Origin: Pseudomonadota bacterium
Lineage (GTDB): Bacteria; Pseudomonadota; Gammaproteobacteria; Burkholderiales; Gallionellaceae
NCBI GenBank assembly: GCA_021848465.1
Contig: JAJZUP010000001.1
Coordinates: 248,001-312,000, forward strand
Length of the DNA stretch: 64,000 nucleotides
Direction of reading: 5' to 3'
In this document: in pieces, positions 12,587-24,057 of the stretch
Position numbering within the stretch: the stretch's first letter is position 1
Layout: each line of letters begins with the position of its first letter
The notes under the pieces: generated by a model
What the model saw: the letters and a program-made list of their open reading frames with translations, nothing else
The model's database searches: none
What the model was told of the DNA's origin: nothing
Program-made: the position numbers and the translations under genes

Positions 12587-13927
12587 TTAGCCTCGTAATG
12601 TTTGATTCAGTAAATTAAAATCCATATTGATAGTACTATCAGTATTACGAAGTAGTTCGATGGTTTTACACGCATGTAAAACTGTTGAGTGATCTCTTCC
12701 ACCAAAAGCATTACCAATTTCAGGCAGACTTAAATGCGTTAATTCTCTTGCCAAGCACATAGCAATTTGCCTTGGCCTTGCGTAGGCGCGGTTTCTTTTT
12801 TTTGAGAGTAAATCAATTAGCTTAATTCGGTAATAATCTGAAACCGTCTTTTGAATATTCTCAATTGAAACTTGTTTATTTTGTGAGGCAAGTAAGTCTT
12901 TCAGAGCTTCTTTAGCCAACTCAACGTTTATATTCCGTTTGTGAAATTTTGAATAAGCTTCAATTCGGTTAAGAGCCCCTTCAAGTTCTCTAATGTTCGA
13001 GCGGACATGTTTTGCAATAAAAAAAGCAACCTCTTCAGAAATCGGGTTAAGTGATCCACTTGATTTTCTAAGTAAGATAGCGACACGCATCTCTAAACTT
13101 GGGGGCTCAATTGCGACAGTTAGCCCACATGAAAATCGAGATGTAAGACGGGCCTCAATACCGGAAATTTCTTTTGGAAAAGTGTCACAAGTGATTACAA
13201 TTTGCTTATTGGCATCAATCAGTGCGTTTAACGTATAAAAAAATTCTTGCTGTGTACCAGGTTTATCAGCAATAAATTGAATATCATCAATAAGCAGTAA
13301 ATCTAAAGAATTATAATAATTTTTAAATTCATCAAATTTTTTTGTTTGAAATGCTTTGACTACGTCAGAAACATAATTGGTTGCATGGATATAACAAATT
13401 TTGGCGTCGGCAGTAACTGTTTTATAAGCATTTCCGATCGCTTGAAGTAAGTGGGTTTTACCAAGCCCAACTCCGCCATATATGAAAAGAGGGTTATATA
13501 TGTGACCAGGAGATTCAGCGACCTGAATTGCGGCTGCATGAGCAAGTTGATTTGCTTTTCCAGTTACAAAATTATCGAAAATAAGATTTGAATTTAAATG
13601 ACTTGAATGAAGAAATGTTGTTTCCTTTTTTACTGAAACAGTTCGAATGTTTTCAAGTTTATCCAAATGAGTTGTGACATTAAACTTCTTATCTATGCGC
13701 AACAACACTTCAGGTTCTTTATTCCTGTACTTTCTTGATAAATCGATCACTACAGGAAGAAAACGTTCTTGAAAAATTTTATAGGTGAAACTATTAGGGA
13801 TAGAAATGATAATTTTTGCATCAATTAGGCTATAACCTAATGGTTTAATCCATGAATTGAATTGCTGCGAAGGGAGGAGTTTTTGGAAGTGCTCAAGGCA
13901 AATCTCCCAAAATTCTTGGTCGTGCAT
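12587..13927 (-). CDS. dnaA: chromosomal replication initiator protein DnaA
   Basis: Initiator ATPase of 446 residues that binds DnaA boxes and opens oriC. An N-terminal interaction domain is followed by an AAA+ module (Walker A GGVGLGKTH near 151-159, Walker B LLLIDDIQFI). The C-terminal helix-turn-helix carries the DnaA signature GGRDHSTVLHACKTI. No clear Shine-Dalgarno is visible before the ATG at 13927. The perfect DnaA box at 13981 lies in the promoter region and probably serves autoregulation. Confidence 0.97.
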   Translation of the reverse strand: MHDQEFWEICLEHFQKLLPSQQFNSWIKPLGYSLIDAKIIISIPNSFTYKIFQERFLPVVIDLSRKYRNKEPEVLLRIDKKFNVTTHLDKLENIRTVSVKKETTFLHSSHLNSNLIFDNFVTGKANQLAHAAAIQVAESPGHIYNPLFIYGGVGLGKTHLLQAIGNAYKTVTADAKICYIHATNYVSDVVKAFQTKKFDEFKNYYNSLDLLLIDDIQFIADKPGTQQEFFYTLNALIDANKQIVITCDTFPKEISGIEARLTSRFSCGLTVAIEPPSLEMRVAILLRKSSGSLNPISEEVAFFIAKHVRSNIRELEGALNRIEAYSKFHKRNINVELAKEALKDLLASQNKQVSIENIQKTVSDYYRIKLIDLLSKKRNRAYARPRQIAMCLARELTHLSLPEIGNAFGGRDHSTVLHACKTIELLRNTDSTINMDFNLLNQTLRG

Positions 13928-13980
13928 ATACGAAGATTACAAGTGAATAATTTCTAACATTTTACTAGTAGTATCAAAAG

Positions 13981-14028
13981 TTATCCACAGTAAAAAAGCT
14001 TGACAGCTTTATTTATAAGATATGTAAT
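13981..14028 (+). promoter_or_regulatory. DnaA box and rpmH promoter
   Basis: A perfect DnaA box (TTATCCACA) is at 13981-13989. Just downstream is a sigma-70 promoter: TTGACA at 14000-14005, a 17-base spacer, and TGTAAT at 14023-14028, leaving about 27 bases of leader before rpmH. The box could link rpmH and divergent dnaA expression to DnaA level. Confidence 0.7.
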
Positions 14029-14061
14029 AACCAGCTTTTCATCAATATTTAAGGAAGAAAA

Positions 14062-14196
14062 ATGAAACGTACATACCAACCTTCAGTCACCAAAAGAAAA
14101 CGTACGCATGGTTTTTTGGTTCGAATGAAAACAAAAGGTGGAAGAGCTGTTATTGCTGCGAGACGTGCAAAGGGGCGCCGTCGTTTAGCAGTTTAA
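14062..14196 (+). CDS. rpmH: 50S ribosomal protein L34
   Basis: A 44-residue, very basic ribosomal protein. It begins [18 protein letters not shown] and continues through the typical [17 protein letters not shown] tail. AAGGAAG precedes the ATG. It starts the canonical rpmH-rnpA-yidD-yidC-mnmE series and is too short for most automatic gene screens. Confidence 0.97.
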   Translation: MKRTYQPSVTKRKRTHGFLVRMKTKGGRAVIAARRAKGRRRLAV

Positions 14197-14203
14197 TTGC
14201 CAT

Positions 14204-14584
14204 TTGTTTACTTTTGATAAACGCAAAAGGCTTCATACTAGGTATGATTTTGATTTCACAATGAAATCAAAGCCTTTTGTAGTTAAATGGTACAAAATAT
14301 ACAAAATACCCAACACGCTTAATAATGACAGGTTGGGACTGATCGTCAGTAAGAAAATTTCAACTAATTCAGTAAATAGGAATTTTCTGAAAAGGGTTGT
14401 TCGTGAAGAGTTTAGACGTACAATAAACTCAAGTGAAAAGTTCAGTGATATTGTAGTCCAAATGAGACGGTACCCATTAAAGCACGAACTAGACGAATTC
14501 AAAGCCGGGCTGGTGCTTTTTTTTAAAAAGAATGCACAAAGCTTCGATAAAATTGATGAAAAAAATAATTATTTTTTTAATTGA
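14204..14584 (+). CDS. rnpA: ribonuclease P protein component
   Basis: Protein subunit of RNase P, which assists the catalytic RNA in trimming tRNA 5' leaders. The 126-residue basic protein has the family pattern: KRKRLHTRYDFDF at the N-terminus and the RNR-type helix as SVNRNFLKRVVREEFR near 60-75. The start is a TTG at 14204, as no ATG fits between the rpmH stop and the conserved N-terminus. Its 3' end overlaps yidD. Confidence 0.92.
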   Translation: MFTFDKRKRLHTRYDFDFTMKSKPFVVKWYKIYKIPNTLNNDRLGLIVSKKISTNSVNRNFLKRVVREEFRRTINSSEKFSDIVVQMRRYPLKHELDEFKAGLVLFFKKNAQSFDKIDEKNNYFFN

Positions 14585-14765
14585 TATTTATCGGTACTTA
14601 ATTAGTCCGATGTTGCCACCAACATGCCGATTCACTCCTTCTTGCTCATCATATTTTAGAGAAGCAGTAATTAAATATGGAATTATAAGAGGATCATCTC
14701 TGGGAATCTGGAGACTTGTTAGATGTAATCCTTGGAATAAGGGTGGTTTCGATCCCGTTCCGTAA
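14556..14765 (+). CDS. yidD: membrane protein insertion efficiency factor YidD
   Basis: Small protein of the UPF0161 family, associated with membrane insertion alongside YidC. I chose the ATG at 14556 (69 residues) because family members begin with a short amphipathic helix before the YLISPMLPP segment. An upstream ATG at 14532 would add 8 residues. The PTCRFTPSCSSYF cysteine motif and C-terminal WRLVRCNPWNKGGFDPVP are diagnostic. It overlaps rnpA by 29 bases and lies before yidC. Confidence 0.93.
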   Translation: MKKIIIFLIDIYRYLISPMLPPTCRFTPSCSSYFREAVIKYGIIRGSSLGIWRLVRCNPWNKGGFDPVP

Positions 14766-14782
14766 TATACCGGGCTATAAAA

Positions 14783-16411
14783 ATGGATTTTCAAAAACTT
14801 TTTTTGTTTTTAATTTTTTCATTCTCAGGCATTTTGCTCTGGAATGGATGGGAAAGATCACAGCATCCTGATACATTGGTAAAACAATCGGTGCCACAAA
14901 TTGATACGGCTACTAAAAATACAATTTCTGTCCTAAACACAGAAAAAAAACAGCATAATCAAGAGGATCTTGTGGAGCCCAATAGCGCCGCAGGACAAAT
15001 AATTACAGTCACAACTGACACATTAAGAATTGAAATCAATACTGTCGGGGGCGATATACAACACGTGGAATTATTGAAACATAAGGATACTTTGGATAGT
15101 AACAAACCTTTTGTTTTATTACAAAAAAACAAATTAACCTACACAACACAATCAGGTTTGCTTGGAAACGGCCTTCCCACGCATCATAGCATCTACACAA
15201 CTGAATCTTTGAATTATTCATTATCGAATGACAAAGACAAGCTAGAGGTGAAACTAAAATCAGAACAAGCGGGTGTGACGAAGGTTTTAACATTTCACAG
15301 AAATAGCTATCTTATAACAACGACATTTCAAATTGAAAATAGAACAAACGGTGAAATTACTCCAAGCGCGTACTTTCAAATTCTGAGAGATGAAACACCT
15401 CCTGAGGGAGCATCAAAGCTGTTGCCTACATATACTGGCCCAGCAATCTTTACTGAAAAAAACAAATTTCAGAAAATCGAATTTTCAAATATTGAAAAAA
15501 ATAAAGCAGAATATCCCCATGAATCCAAAGATGGTTGGATAGCAATGCTACAGCATTATTTTGTTGCTGCTTGGCTGCCGCAGGGTAATGGTGAACGCGA
15601 ATTTTATGCTAAACAAATCAGCAAAGGCCTTTTCACAATAGGCACAATAATCCCCATAGGAAAAATAAATCCTGGGGAAATTAAACAGATATCAGCGGAG
15701 TTGTATGTAGGCCCAGCCAGTTCTAAGTTAAACAATATTGCAGCGGGTCTTGGACTTACCGTAGATTATGGCTGGTTAACAATAATCGCAACCCCTTTGT
15801 TTTGGTTACTTTCATCAATTGAGTTGTTTGTTCACAATTGGGGAGTTGCAATAATTCTACTTACAATACTAATAAAGTTATTGTTTTTCCCATTATCTGC
15901 AGCAAGTTATAAATCAATGGCGAAAATGCGTGTTGTGGCCCCAAAACTAGAAAAAATTAAACAACAATATTCAGATGATCGCGAAAAATTAAATCGTGCA
16001 ATGATGGAGTTGTATAAGGAAGAAAAAATTAACCCGCTTGGTGGATGTTTACCAATGCTTATTCAGATTCCGGTTTTCATTGCGTTATATTGGGCAATCT
16101 TATCAAGTGTAGAGCTAAGGCACGCCCCATTTTTTGGGTGGATATCAGACTTGTCTGCAGCAGATCCTTATTATATTCTTCCTGCACTTATGGGCTTAAG
16201 TATGATAATTCAAAGTCGGCTAAGTCCTGCCCCAGCAGATCCGCTTCAGGCTAAAATGATGAAATTAATGCCTATAGTTTTCAGTGTCGTATTTTTCTTT
16301 TTTCCGGCAGGCCTTGTTCTTTATTCAGTTGTAAATAATATTCTTTCGATTTCCCAGCAATGGTTTATTACGAAAAACCTAGAAAAAGCCAATAAACTTG
16401 CAACCACTTAA
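14783..16411 (+). CDS. yidC: membrane protein insertase YidC
   Basis: Inner-membrane insertase of 542 residues. There is an N-terminal membrane anchor (about residues 4-20), a large periplasmic domain up to about residue 320, then the conserved insertase core with five hydrophobic segments. The core includes the NPLGGCLPMLIQIPVFIALY stretch. It acts alone or with SecYEG. The gene is strongly AT-rich compared with later parts of the window. Its stop overlaps the mnmE start region by 14 bases. Confidence 0.96.
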   Translation: MDFQKLFLFLIFSFSGILLWNGWERSQHPDTLVKQSVPQIDTATKNTISVLNTEKKQHNQEDLVEPNSAAGQIITVTTDTLRIEINTVGGDIQHVELLKHKDTLDSNKPFVLLQKNKLTYTTQSGLLGNGLPTHHSIYTTESLNYSLSNDKDKLEVKLKSEQAGVTKVLTFHRNSYLITTTFQIENRTNGEITPSAYFQILRDETPPEGASKLLPTYTGPAIFTEKNKFQKIEFSNIEKNKAEYPHESKDGWIAMLQHYFVAAWLPQGNGEREFYAKQISKGLFTIGTIIPIGKINPGEIKQISAELYVGPASSKLNNIAAGLGLTVDYGWLTIIATPLFWLLSSIELFVHNWGVAIILLTILIKLLFFPLSAASYKSMAKMRVVAPKLEKIKQQYSDDREKLNRAMMELYKEEKINPLGGCLPMLIQIPVFIALYWAILSSVELRHAPFFGWISDLSAADPYYILPALMGLSMIIQSRLSPAPADPLQAKMMKLMPIVFSVVFFFFPAGLVLYSVVNNILSISQQWFITKNLEKANKLATT

Positions 16412-17738
16412 TGACACCATAGCCGCAATAGCAACCGCACACGGTAAGGGTGGAATAGGTATAGTAAGACTGTCCGGCCCCTTATCAAAAACCATTTGTA
16501 AATCAATAATAAGAAAAAGTATTGAGCCAAGAATAACTCATTACACATCATTTCATGATCAAGATAGCAATCCTATTGATAAAGGGATTGCTATTTTTTT
16601 TCAGGGACCCAATTCGTTTACTGGAGAAGATGTAGTTGAGCTTCAAGGACATGGTGGAATTGTTGTTACAAAGTTAATTTTGAATGAATGCTTAAAACTC
16701 GGCGCCAGGATAGCAGAGCCAGGCGAGTTTGCGCTTCGTGCATTCTTAAATGACAAAATTGATCTAATACAAGCAGAAAGTGTCGCTGACCTTATTGAGG
16801 CCTCAACCGAGCAATCAGTAAGAGCGGCACTTAGATCACTTCAAGGGGGGTTTTCAGAAAAAATACAAGACCTCTTGGACAAATTAATTGAATTAAGGAC
16901 GTATGTAGAAGCAACTTTAGACTTTCCTGAAGAAGAGCTCTCAAAATTTGATATTGATGAATGTAACAAAAGGTCAGAAATACTGATTAGTAATGTCGCT
17001 ACACTAATATCAGGTGCAAAGCAGGGAGCATTGCTAAGTGAAGGAATTCACATAGCGCTCGTTGGCCAACCCAATGCGGGCAAATCGAGCCTTCTAAATA
17101 AGCTAATTGATGACGATATTGCAATCGTAAGTGACGTTGCGGGTACAACTAGAGATGCAATCAAGCAGTCCATTGCGATAAATGGCGTTCCAGTACATCT
17201 AGTAGATACTGCAGGGCTTCGCGACACCGAAGATAAGCTCGAAGCATTAGGCATTGAGCGAACAAAGCATGTGATTTCCAAGACTGATCTATTGTTAGTA
17301 GTTATTGATGGGAGTGAAAGAGTTGAACTCCAATATGAGTCGATAGATAAGTTTTTACCTGAAGCAATAAAAAAAATTATCGTTGTTAATAAAATTGATT
17401 TAAAACAAGAGGTAGCAAGAATTGAACGTATTGCAGCAGATATATATGTATATATATCTGCTTTAACGGGCGATGGGATTGATATCCTTCGGGAAGAAAT
17501 TCTGAACTCTATTGGGTGGCATTCTGAAGCCTCAACCTTTATGGCGCGAGATAGACATCTTGTATTACTTCATGAAGTGCTCGAGTACTTGATAAAAGTA
17601 AAAAATGAAAAAATGGGGTTGGAGCTTCAGGCAGAAAATCTGAGGCTGGCTCAAATTTCCTTGTCAAAAATTACTGGTGAATACACATCAGACGACCTTC
17701 TGGGTGAAATTTTTGGTGGGTTCTGTATTGGTAAATAA
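16398..17738 (+). CDS. mnmE: tRNA modification GTPase MnmE
   Basis: With MnmG it installs the cmnm5 group on wobble U34 of some tRNAs. The 446-residue protein has an N-terminal folate-binding domain, a helical domain with an inserted G domain (G1 GQPNAGKSS, G2 GTTRDA, G3 DTAGLRDT, G4 NKID) and the C-terminal FCIGK motif with the catalytic cysteine. The start is a TTG at 16398, inside the yidC 3' end, set by the conserved NDTIAAIATAHGKGGIGIVR N-terminus. Confidence 0.95.
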   Translation: MQPLNDTIAAIATAHGKGGIGIVRLSGPLSKTICKSIIRKSIEPRITHYTSFHDQDSNPIDKGIAIFFQGPNSFTGEDVVELQGHGGIVVTKLILNECLKLGARIAEPGEFALRAFLNDKIDLIQAESVADLIEASTEQSVRAALRSLQGGFSEKIQDLLDKLIELRTYVEATLDFPEEELSKFDIDECNKRSEILISNVATLISGAKQGALLSEGIHIALVGQPNAGKSSLLNKLIDDDIAIVSDVAGTTRDAIKQSIAINGVPVHLVDTAGLRDTEDKLEALGIERTKHVISKTDLLLVVIDGSERVELQYESIDKFLPEAIKKIIVVNKIDLKQEVARIERIAADIYVYISALTGDGIDILREEILNSIGWHSEASTFMARDRHLVLLHEVLEYLIKVKNEKMGLELQAENLRLAQISLSKITGEYTSDDLLGEIFGGFCIGK

Positions 17739-17739
17739 G

Positions 17740-17755
17740 TGTTTCACGTGAAACA
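17740..17755. other. perfect parS partition site upstream of mnmG
   Basis: The 16-base palindrome TGTTTCACGTGAAACA is identical to the classical ParB-binding site. Its last A is also the first base of the mnmG ATG at 17755. parA and parB lie 2.5 kb downstream, and oriC about 4-5 kb upstream, as expected for a centromere region. Confidence 0.95.
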
Positions 17756-19635
17756 TGGTGTGCAATATGAATAAATATGAAGTTGTCGTAATTGGTGGTG
17801 GGCATGCCGGAGTGGAAGCGGCGGCCGCCAGTGCAAGGATGGGTTGTCAAACACTACTGATAACTCAAAATATTGAGACTATAGGAACAATGTCATGCAA
17901 CCCATCAATTGGAGGAATCGGGAAGGGTCATCTGGTTAGAGAAATAGATGCGTTGGATGGGGTAATGGCGAGAGCAGCAGATGAATCAGGCATTCAATTT
18001 CGAATTTTAAACAATTCTAAGGGGGCGGCTGTTCAGGCGACAAGAGCCCAGATTGATCGTGGGCTATATCGCCGAGCAATTAGAAAAGAGGTTGAGAGTC
18101 AAAAAAATCTGAAAATCTTCCAGCAAACAGTAGAGAAATTAATCATTTCACCCAATGGAGATGTGGTTGGGATTGAAACACAAACCGGATTAACCTTCGA
18201 AGCAAAAAAAGTTGTGCTCACAACAGGAACTTTTCTTGCAGGACGGATACATGTTGGTTTGAAAAACTATAGTGGCGGAAGGGCTGGAGATAGTGCTGCC
18301 GTGGGGATGTCTCAAAATTTGAGAGAGTTGGGCCTTAAATATGGCCGGCTGAAAACTGGCACTCCACCAAGGATAGATAAAAGAACAATAAATTTTGGGG
18401 TGCTGTTAGAGCAACATGGTGACGATCCGTTGCCATTCTTTTCATTTTTGAAAAGCGAAAAGAAAAGACCTGAACAGTTGCCATGTTGGATAACAGAAAC
18501 CAACGTGACAACACACGAAATTGTAAGAAAAGGTTTGGATAGATCGCCAATGTTTACTGGTGTAATCGAAGGGATTGGTCCAAGATACTGTCCGTCGATA
18601 GAGGATAAAATCACACGATTTGCAGATAAAACAACGCACCAAATATTTTTAGAGCCAGAGGGGTTGGAAACAAATGAGATATACCCAAACGGAATATCAA
18701 CAAGCCTTCCCTTTGATGTTCAAAGCAACCTGGTTAGATCAATTAAGGGCTTAGAGAAAGCCCATATCACGAGACCGGGCTATGCGATTGAATATGATTA
18801 TTTCGACCCGCGTGATTTAAAAAGCACGCTAGAAAGCAAATTAATAAATGGTTTGTTTCTGGCAGGACAAATTAATGGAACTACGGGCTATGAAGAGGCG
18901 GCGGCACAAGGGATCCTGGCGGGAATAAATGCGGCCAGAACAGCGCAAGAACTTGAAGCGTGGGCGCCAAAAAGAAGTGAAGCATATTTAGGGGTTATGA
19001 TCGATGACTTGGTAACCAAGGGAGTAAGCGAGCCATATCGAATGTTTACAAGTCGAGCAGAATATCGGTTGATGCTGCGAGAAGATAATGCAGATGTGAG
19101 GTTGACAGAAATCGGCTGGAAGATGGGGGTGGTGAGCGAGTCTCGTTGGATTGCTTTCAATCAAAAAAAAGAGCAAATTGAAAAAGAGGTAACAAAATTA
19201 AAAAATACCTGGATTAATCCAAAAATGGTAAAAAAGGAAATAGTAGAAAACGTACTGGGAAAAAATATTGAAAAAGAACATACACTTTATGAAATACTAA
19301 GGCGCCCCAGCACGAAATACAGCGAGGTTACAAACTTAATACCTTACAACAGGGTAGAAGAGAAAGAGGTAGTTCGGCAAATTGAGATTCTGGCGAAATA
19401 CGAGGGTTATATAGAAAAACAGGAACAAGAAATAAAGAAAAGCCAGGAAAATGAAACTCTAAAAATTCCAGAGGAATTCGATTACGAGAGTGTACGAGGC
19501 TTATCAAATGAAGTAAAACAAAAACTCTCAATTCACCGACCAGAAACCGTGGGAATGGCTTCAAGAATATCGGGGGTTACACCGGCCGCAATTTCATTGA
19601 TACTGGTGCACTTAAAAAGGCAAAGCAGGGTATAA
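17755..19635 (+). CDS. mnmG: tRNA uridine-5-carboxymethylaminomethyl modification enzyme MnmG
   Basis: FAD-dependent partner of MnmE (also called GidA), 626 residues. The FAD-binding Rossmann motif [10 protein letters not shown] lies near residues 14-23, and [17 protein letters not shown] follows near residue 45. The C-terminal helical part ends in the family-typical [17 protein letters not shown] segment. The ATG at 17755 overlaps parS; an in-frame ATG at 17767 is an alternative. No Shine-Dalgarno is evident because parS occupies its place. Confidence 0.95.
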   Translation: MVCNMNKYEVVVIGGGHAGVEAAAASARMGCQTLLITQNIETIGTMSCNPSIGGIGKGHLVREIDALDGVMARAADESGIQFRILNNSKGAAVQATRAQIDRGLYRRAIRKEVESQKNLKIFQQTVEKLIISPNGDVVGIETQTGLTFEAKKVVLTTGTFLAGRIHVGLKNYSGGRAGDSAAVGMSQNLRELGLKYGRLKTGTPPRIDKRTINFGVLLEQHGDDPLPFFSFLKSEKKRPEQLPCWITETNVTTHEIVRKGLDRSPMFTGVIEGIGPRYCPSIEDKITRFADKTTHQIFLEPEGLETNEIYPNGISTSLPFDVQSNLVRSIKGLEKAHITRPGYAIEYDYFDPRDLKSTLESKLINGLFLAGQINGTTGYEEAAAQGILAGINAARTAQELEAWAPKRSEAYLGVMIDDLVTKGVSEPYRMFTSRAEYRLMLREDNADVRLTEIGWKMGVVSESRWIAFNQKKEQIEKEVTKLKNTWINPKMVKKEIVENVLGKNIEKEHTLYEILRRPSTKYSEVTNLIPYNRVEEKEVVRQIEILAKYEGYIEKQEQEIKKSQENETLKIPEEFDYESVRGLSNEVKQKLSIHRPETVGMASRISGVTPAAISLILVHLKRQSRV

Positions 19636-20283
19636 ATGGAAAAAAATGTCGAATTGCTAAGCCTTGGAGCAGAGTTAATGGGTTTGAGACTTGATGACGT
19701 GGAACAAGGGAGACTAATCCAATATCTCGAGCTAATTATCAAGTGGAATCGTGTGTATAATTTGACGGCAATACAAGACCCCGCGAAAATTATTACTCAC
19801 CACTTTTTCGACTGTTTGGCTGTAACCCCATATATAAAAAAAGGAAACTGGCTTGATGTCGGAAGTGGCGCGGGCTTGCCGGGAATGGTATTGGCAATCG
19901 TAAAACCAGAAAGTACATTTACCCTTCTAGATACGAGTGGAAAAAAAACCAGCTTTATGCAACAGGTAGCAATAGAGCTCAAATTGAAAAATGTTCAAGT
20001 GGCTTGCGAAAGAATAGAAAAACTATCCCGCAAAAACCGGTTTGATGGAATTATTTCTCGGGCATTTTCCGAAATCGCAAACTTTATTCAATTAACCGAA
20101 GGCTTACTGGAAAATAAGGGTTGCTGGATTGCGATGAAAGGCAAGCCCGAAGAGGAAATAAAGAATTTACCATCGAATATTTCCGTCACAGAAATAGTAC
20201 AACTTAAGGTTCCATATCTTGATGCATCAAGATGCATAGTGATAATGAAAGAAAAAAATGACAAAAATAATGGCAATAACTAA
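19636..20283 (+). CDS. rsmG: 16S rRNA (guanine-527-N7)-methyltransferase RsmG
   Basis: Also called GidB; it methylates G527 of 16S rRNA with S-adenosylmethionine. The 215-residue protein has the SAM-binding motif WLDVGSGAGLPGMVLAI near residue 72 and a KWNRVYNLTAI segment near 36. The gene follows mnmG directly with no gap and overlaps parA by 26 bases, suggesting coupled translation across mnmG-rsmG-parA-parB. Confidence 0.95.
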   Translation: MEKNVELLSLGAELMGLRLDDVEQGRLIQYLELIIKWNRVYNLTAIQDPAKIITHHFFDCLAVTPYIKKGNWLDVGSGAGLPGMVLAIVKPESTFTLLDTSGKKTSFMQQVAIELKLKNVQVACERIEKLSRKNRFDGIISRAFSEIANFIQLTEGLLENKGCWIAMKGKPEEEIKNLPSNISVTEIVQLKVPYLDASRCIVIMKEKNDKNNGNN

Positions 20284-21031
20284 CCAGAAGGGCGGGGTGG
20301 GAAAAACCACAACAACGGTAAACTTGGCAGCAAGCCTTGCTGCCGCCAAGCAAAAGGTTCTTGTTATTGATTTGGATCCACAAGGTAATGCCACTATGGG
20401 AAGTGGCGTTAATAAATCTGAGGTGGGCTCAACGGTTTATGAGGTTCTACTGGGTCAAAAAACCATAAACGAAACAAAGGTTGAATCCAAAACCGGAAAG
20501 TACGATATTTTGCCGGCTAACAGAGAGTTGGCTGGTGCTGAGATTGAGTTGATTGACCTTGAGGGGCGTGAAACACGGCTAAAAGAAGCATTGTCCATAG
20601 TTTTACATGATTATGAATATGTGTTGATTGATTGCCCTCCTGCCCTAAATTTATTAACGCTAAATGGACTATGTGCTGCGAAATCTGTAATGATCCCAAT
20701 GCAGTGCGAGTATTACGCGCTTGAGGGTTTAAGCGATCTAGTAAATACAATCAAAAAAGTAAGAGGAAACCTAAACCCGGAATTAGAAATTGAAGGCTTA
20801 CTTAGAACAATGTTCGACCCGCGCAATACATTAGCACAGCAAGTTTCGGAGCAGTTACAACAGCATTTTGGAGATAAGGTATACAGAACGGTTATACCAA
20901 GAAACGTGAGATTGGCGGAGGCGCCAAGCTATGGCGTACCCGCTTTATACCATGATAATCAATCAAAAGGGACATTAGCATATTTAGCATTGGCCGGTGA
21001 GCTTCTGAATAAAGCCACGGGCAATAATTAG
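20258..21031 (+). CDS. parA: chromosome partitioning ATPase ParA (Soj)
   Basis: Walker-type ATPase of 257 residues that moves ParB-parS complexes along the nucleoid. The deviant Walker [12 protein letters not shown] lies at residues 9-19, with LDPQGNAT near 40 and the DCPPALN switch region near 125. It overlaps rsmG and is followed by parB after 20 bases. With two parS sites near the origin this forms a complete chromosomal ParABS system. Confidence 0.95.
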   Translation: MTKIMAITNQKGGVGKTTTTVNLAASLAAAKQKVLVIDLDPQGNATMGSGVNKSEVGSTVYEVLLGQKTINETKVESKTGKYDILPANRELAGAEIELIDLEGRETRLKEALSIVLHDYEYVLIDCPPALNLLTLNGLCAAKSVMIPMQCEYYALEGLSDLVNTIKKVRGNLNPELEIEGLLRTMFDPRNTLAQQVSEQLQQHFGDKVYRTVIPRNVRLAEAPSYGVPALYHDNQSKGTLAYLALAGELLNKATGNN

Positions 21032-21051
21032 AATTAATTCAAGGAATAAAA

Positions 21052-21918
21052 ATGGCAAAACCTATTAAAGGGCTGGGGCGTGGATTGGATGCACTGCTCG
21101 GGGGCAATAAAGAGCAAGGTGATGATGTACTCAAAGAGCTAAAAATTGAAAACCTGAAACCGGGAAAGTATCAACCAAGAAGTCAAATGGATCAGGCGTC
21201 GTTAAATGAGTTAGCAAGCTCAATTAAAGCGCAAGGGATTATGCAGCCAATATTGGTACGAGAAACGGCTGAGACTGAATATGAAATCATAGCGGGAGAG
21301 AGGCGCTGGCGAGCAGCAAAATTGGCGGGTCTGGAACAAGTGCCGGTATTGATAAGAAGGGTTCCAGACAATACGGCTCTTGCAATGGCATTAATTGAAA
21401 ATATTCAACGGGAGGATTTAAATCCGCTTGAAGAAGCAATTGGTATCCAGCGCTTAATTGATGAATTTCAAATGACGCACCAAGCTGCGGCGGATGCAGT
21501 GGGAAGATCAAGAAGTGCGGCCAGTAATTTGCTTCGTTTGTTAAAGCTTCCTCAAGCTGTCCAAGATTTGCTTATGCAGGGCGCAATAGACATGGGGCAT
21601 GCAAGAGCGCTGCTGTCACTTGAAAATGCGCACCAGGTGTTAATGGCGAATAAAATAGTATTGGATGGGCTATCAGTTAGAGAAACCGAAAGGCTAGTTC
21701 AAAATCAGTTAACTGATGACAACAAAAAAGGCCAAGAAGAAAATAAAGAAAAAAAGAAAGGCCGCGATGTCAGTGGCTTGGAAGAAGAAATTCAGGATAT
21801 TATCGGCGCAAAAGTAGAAATAAAAGCAAATTCGAAAGGTGGAGGAAAGCTGATTCTGAATTATGCTAATAATGATCACTTAGAAGAGTTATTAAATGCT
21901 TTGCGTAGAAAAGGGTAA
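21052..21918 (+). CDS. parB: chromosome partitioning CTPase/DNA-binding protein ParB
   Basis: ParB of 288 residues binds parS and spreads as a CTP-dependent clamp. The N-terminus RGLGRGLDALLG is typical. The CTP-binding box shows as GERRWRAAKLAG near 82, with ENIQREDLNPLEEA near 120. The helix-turn-helix follows (MTHQAAADAVGRSRSAASNL, near 142-161). A lysine- and glutamate-rich linker near 225-240 leads to the C-terminal dimerisation domain. It sits between parA and the atp operon. Confidence 0.95.
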   Translation: MAKPIKGLGRGLDALLGGNKEQGDDVLKELKIENLKPGKYQPRSQMDQASLNELASSIKAQGIMQPILVRETAETEYEIIAGERRWRAAKLAGLEQVPVLIRRVPDNTALAMALIENIQREDLNPLEEAIGIQRLIDEFQMTHQAAADAVGRSRSAASNLLRLLKLPQAVQDLLMQGAIDMGHARALLSLENAHQVLMANKIVLDGLSVRETERLVQNQLTDDNKKGQEENKEKKKGRDVSGLEEEIQDIIGAKVEIKANSKGGGKLILNYANNDHLEELLNALRRKG

Positions 21919-21947
21919 CGTCAAAAAATTAAAAAACATTACAAAGT

Positions 21948-21976
21948 TTGACACTCCAAACAAACGCCGCTATCAT
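21948..21976 (+). promoter_or_regulatory. sigma-70 promoter of the atp operon
   Basis: TTGACA at 21948-21953 is followed by a 17-base spacer and TATCAT at 21971-21976. This is one of the best sigma-70 matches in the window, 30 bases after the parB stop. Transcription would begin near 21983. Confidence 0.75.
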
Positions 21977-22010
21977 CCCGCAGCTTTTTAGAAGTGGAAG
22001 TCTGAGCAGA

Positions 22011-23244
<1,234 letters not shown>

Positions 23245-23279
23245 CGATTTGTTTTCATTCGCTTTAACTTTATTAATAA

Positions 23280-23534
<255 letters not shown>

Positions 23535-23581
23535 GCCAACGCTACATAAAACATCAAGGCAAATAAAGAAAGGAAGTTTGC

Positions 23582-24052
23582 ATGAACATCAATGCAACTC
23601 TTCTCGCACAAACCATCATGTTTGCGTTTTTTGTGTGGTTCTGCATGAAGTTTGTATGGACGCCAATTGTGGCGGCCTTGGAAGCACGCAAAAAACAAAT
23701 TGCAGATGGCTTGGCAGAGGCAGAGCGCGCAAAGCATGATCTTGAACTTGCAGCTAAAAGATCAGCGGAGATTCTGCGCGAGGCTAAAGAAAAGGCGGCT
23801 GAGATTATAGCTTCTGGCGAAAAGCGTGGAAGCGAGATCGTTGAGGATGCCAAAAACCAGGCAAAGGCTGAAGGAGATCGGATTATTGCAGGTGCTCGAG
23901 CTGAAATTGACCAGGAAGTTTTCCGGGCAAAAGAACAGTTAAGAACACAGGTGTCGGCAATAGCACTTGCGGGTGCTGAGAAGATACTTGCTCGTGAAAT
24001 CGATGCTAAAGCGCACAACGATCTGCTTGATAAACTCGTTGCGGAAATTTAA
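23582..24052 (+). CDS. atpF: F0F1 ATP synthase subunit b
   Basis: Peripheral-stalk subunit, 156 residues: one N-terminal membrane helix (about residues 5-25) followed by a long alanine-, lysine- and glutamate-rich coiled coil that holds the F1 head through subunit delta. GAAAGGAAG precedes the ATG. It lies between atpE and atpH. Confidence 0.96.
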   Translation: MNINATLLAQTIMFAFFVWFCMKFVWTPIVAALEARKKQIADGLAEAERAKHDLELAAKRSAEILREAKEKAAEIIASGEKRGSEIVEDAKNQAKAEGDRIIAGARAEIDQEVFRAKEQLRTQVSAIALAGAEKILAREIDAKAHNDLLDKLVAEI

Positions 24053-24057
24053 TAACC

